A DNA stretch of 64,000 bases, from positions 34,165 through 98,164 of the forward strand of contig JAKQOH010000210.1 in the NCBI GenBank assembly GCA_029565415.1. The letters run 5' to 3'. This document shows positions 63,868 through 64,000 of the stretch, piece after piece. A program made the position numbers and the translations under genes. The stretch's first letter is position 1; every line of letters starts with the position of its first letter. The notes under the pieces are model-generated. The model worked only from the letters and a program-made list of their open reading frames with translations, was not told the DNA's origin and did no database searches. The DNA is from Candidatus Rifleibacteriota bacterium. GTDB lineage: Bacteria; Riflebacteria; Ozemobacteria; Ozemobacterales; Ozemobacteraceae.

Positions 63868-64000
63868 TCAACCCGGTCTGGCCCACTTTGACTTTTTCAT
63901 TTGGCCCACCCTTCGCCCGCGCCCCATCGAGTTATTAAGAGGTTCCTCCTTCTCGATACTCTTCTGATCGTTGTTTTCCGGACATTACGTTCTCCGATGC

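Noticed and set aside
1..64000. tRNA or rRNA genes
   Set aside because: No cloverleaf with a GGTTCRANNCC-type T-arm and no rRNA segment was noticed by eye. A covariance search was not possible.

Overview
The window is 64 kb of GC-rich bacterial chromosome, almost all coding, from a Gram-negative-type organism. Many proteins carry signal peptides or a single membrane anchor, and there is an M16-type peptidase, a periplasmic-type DUF4105 protein and an M23 murein peptidase. Codon use is even across the window. An uncultivated lineage (for example Candidatus Riflebacteria/Ozemobacteria) would fit the giant secreted NTG-repeat proteins, the type III glutamine synthetase and the B12-radical-SAM/GH3 cluster. 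That placement is a guess from gene content, not a result. No rRNA, tRNA or CRISPR array was seen.

Region by region. (1) 1-1319: 3' part of an M16-family protein, then a strong terminator. (2) 1484-21248: two giant (about 2,900-3,000 residue) secreted repeat proteins in convergent orientation. The left one is intact and is the last gene of a translationally coupled trio (pilin-like protein, membrane TPR-like protein, giant). The right one is broken by a one-base frameshift and an in-frame TGA. Two small TPR-like membrane proteins and two copies (one truncated) of a 130-aa protein family accompany them, which suggests a duplicated module. (3) 21382-28708: YhcH-family protein, a 43-aa Cys4 protein, an ankyrin protein and a run of exported proteins (PepD-like dipeptidase, DUF4105 protein, M23 peptidase, propeller-like protein). 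(4) 28835-42585: an oversized GlmS, a ferritin-like protein, a flavodiiron-like metallo-beta-lactamase-fold protein, a decayed adenylate cyclase next to a cNMP-binding protein, an unusual H-box/receiver protein without ATPase domain, an EFR1-type flavodoxin-ferredoxin, a frameshifted M24 peptidase, GlnN and a secreted phospholipase-D-like protein.

(5) 42642-53054: the most striking block. Four B12-binding radical SAM proteins (two leftward, two rightward), an exported protein of unknown family, two acyltransferase-like proteins and a GH3-family acyl-amido synthetase are packed with 4-nt overlaps. It looks like a biosynthetic or tailoring pathway that I cannot match to a described one. (6) 53090-58856: an SOS mutagenesis cluster (dinB, a PAS-GAF histidine kinase, umuC, umuD, lexA). 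The lexA promoter carries two boxes of the Gram-positive GAAC-N4-GTTC type. (7) 59501-64000: a VWA membrane protein, a DEAD-box helicase facing it across a shared terminator, and a gene-poor end with dispersed repeats and the tail of an IS4-type transposase.

Three families of short palindromic repeats recur in the intergenic gaps (around 28.7, 38.5, 58.0 and 63.4 kb), often joined to each other. Three genes are broken (giant protein 2, the M24 peptidase, the cyclase remnant). The first two could be real decay or assembly errors.
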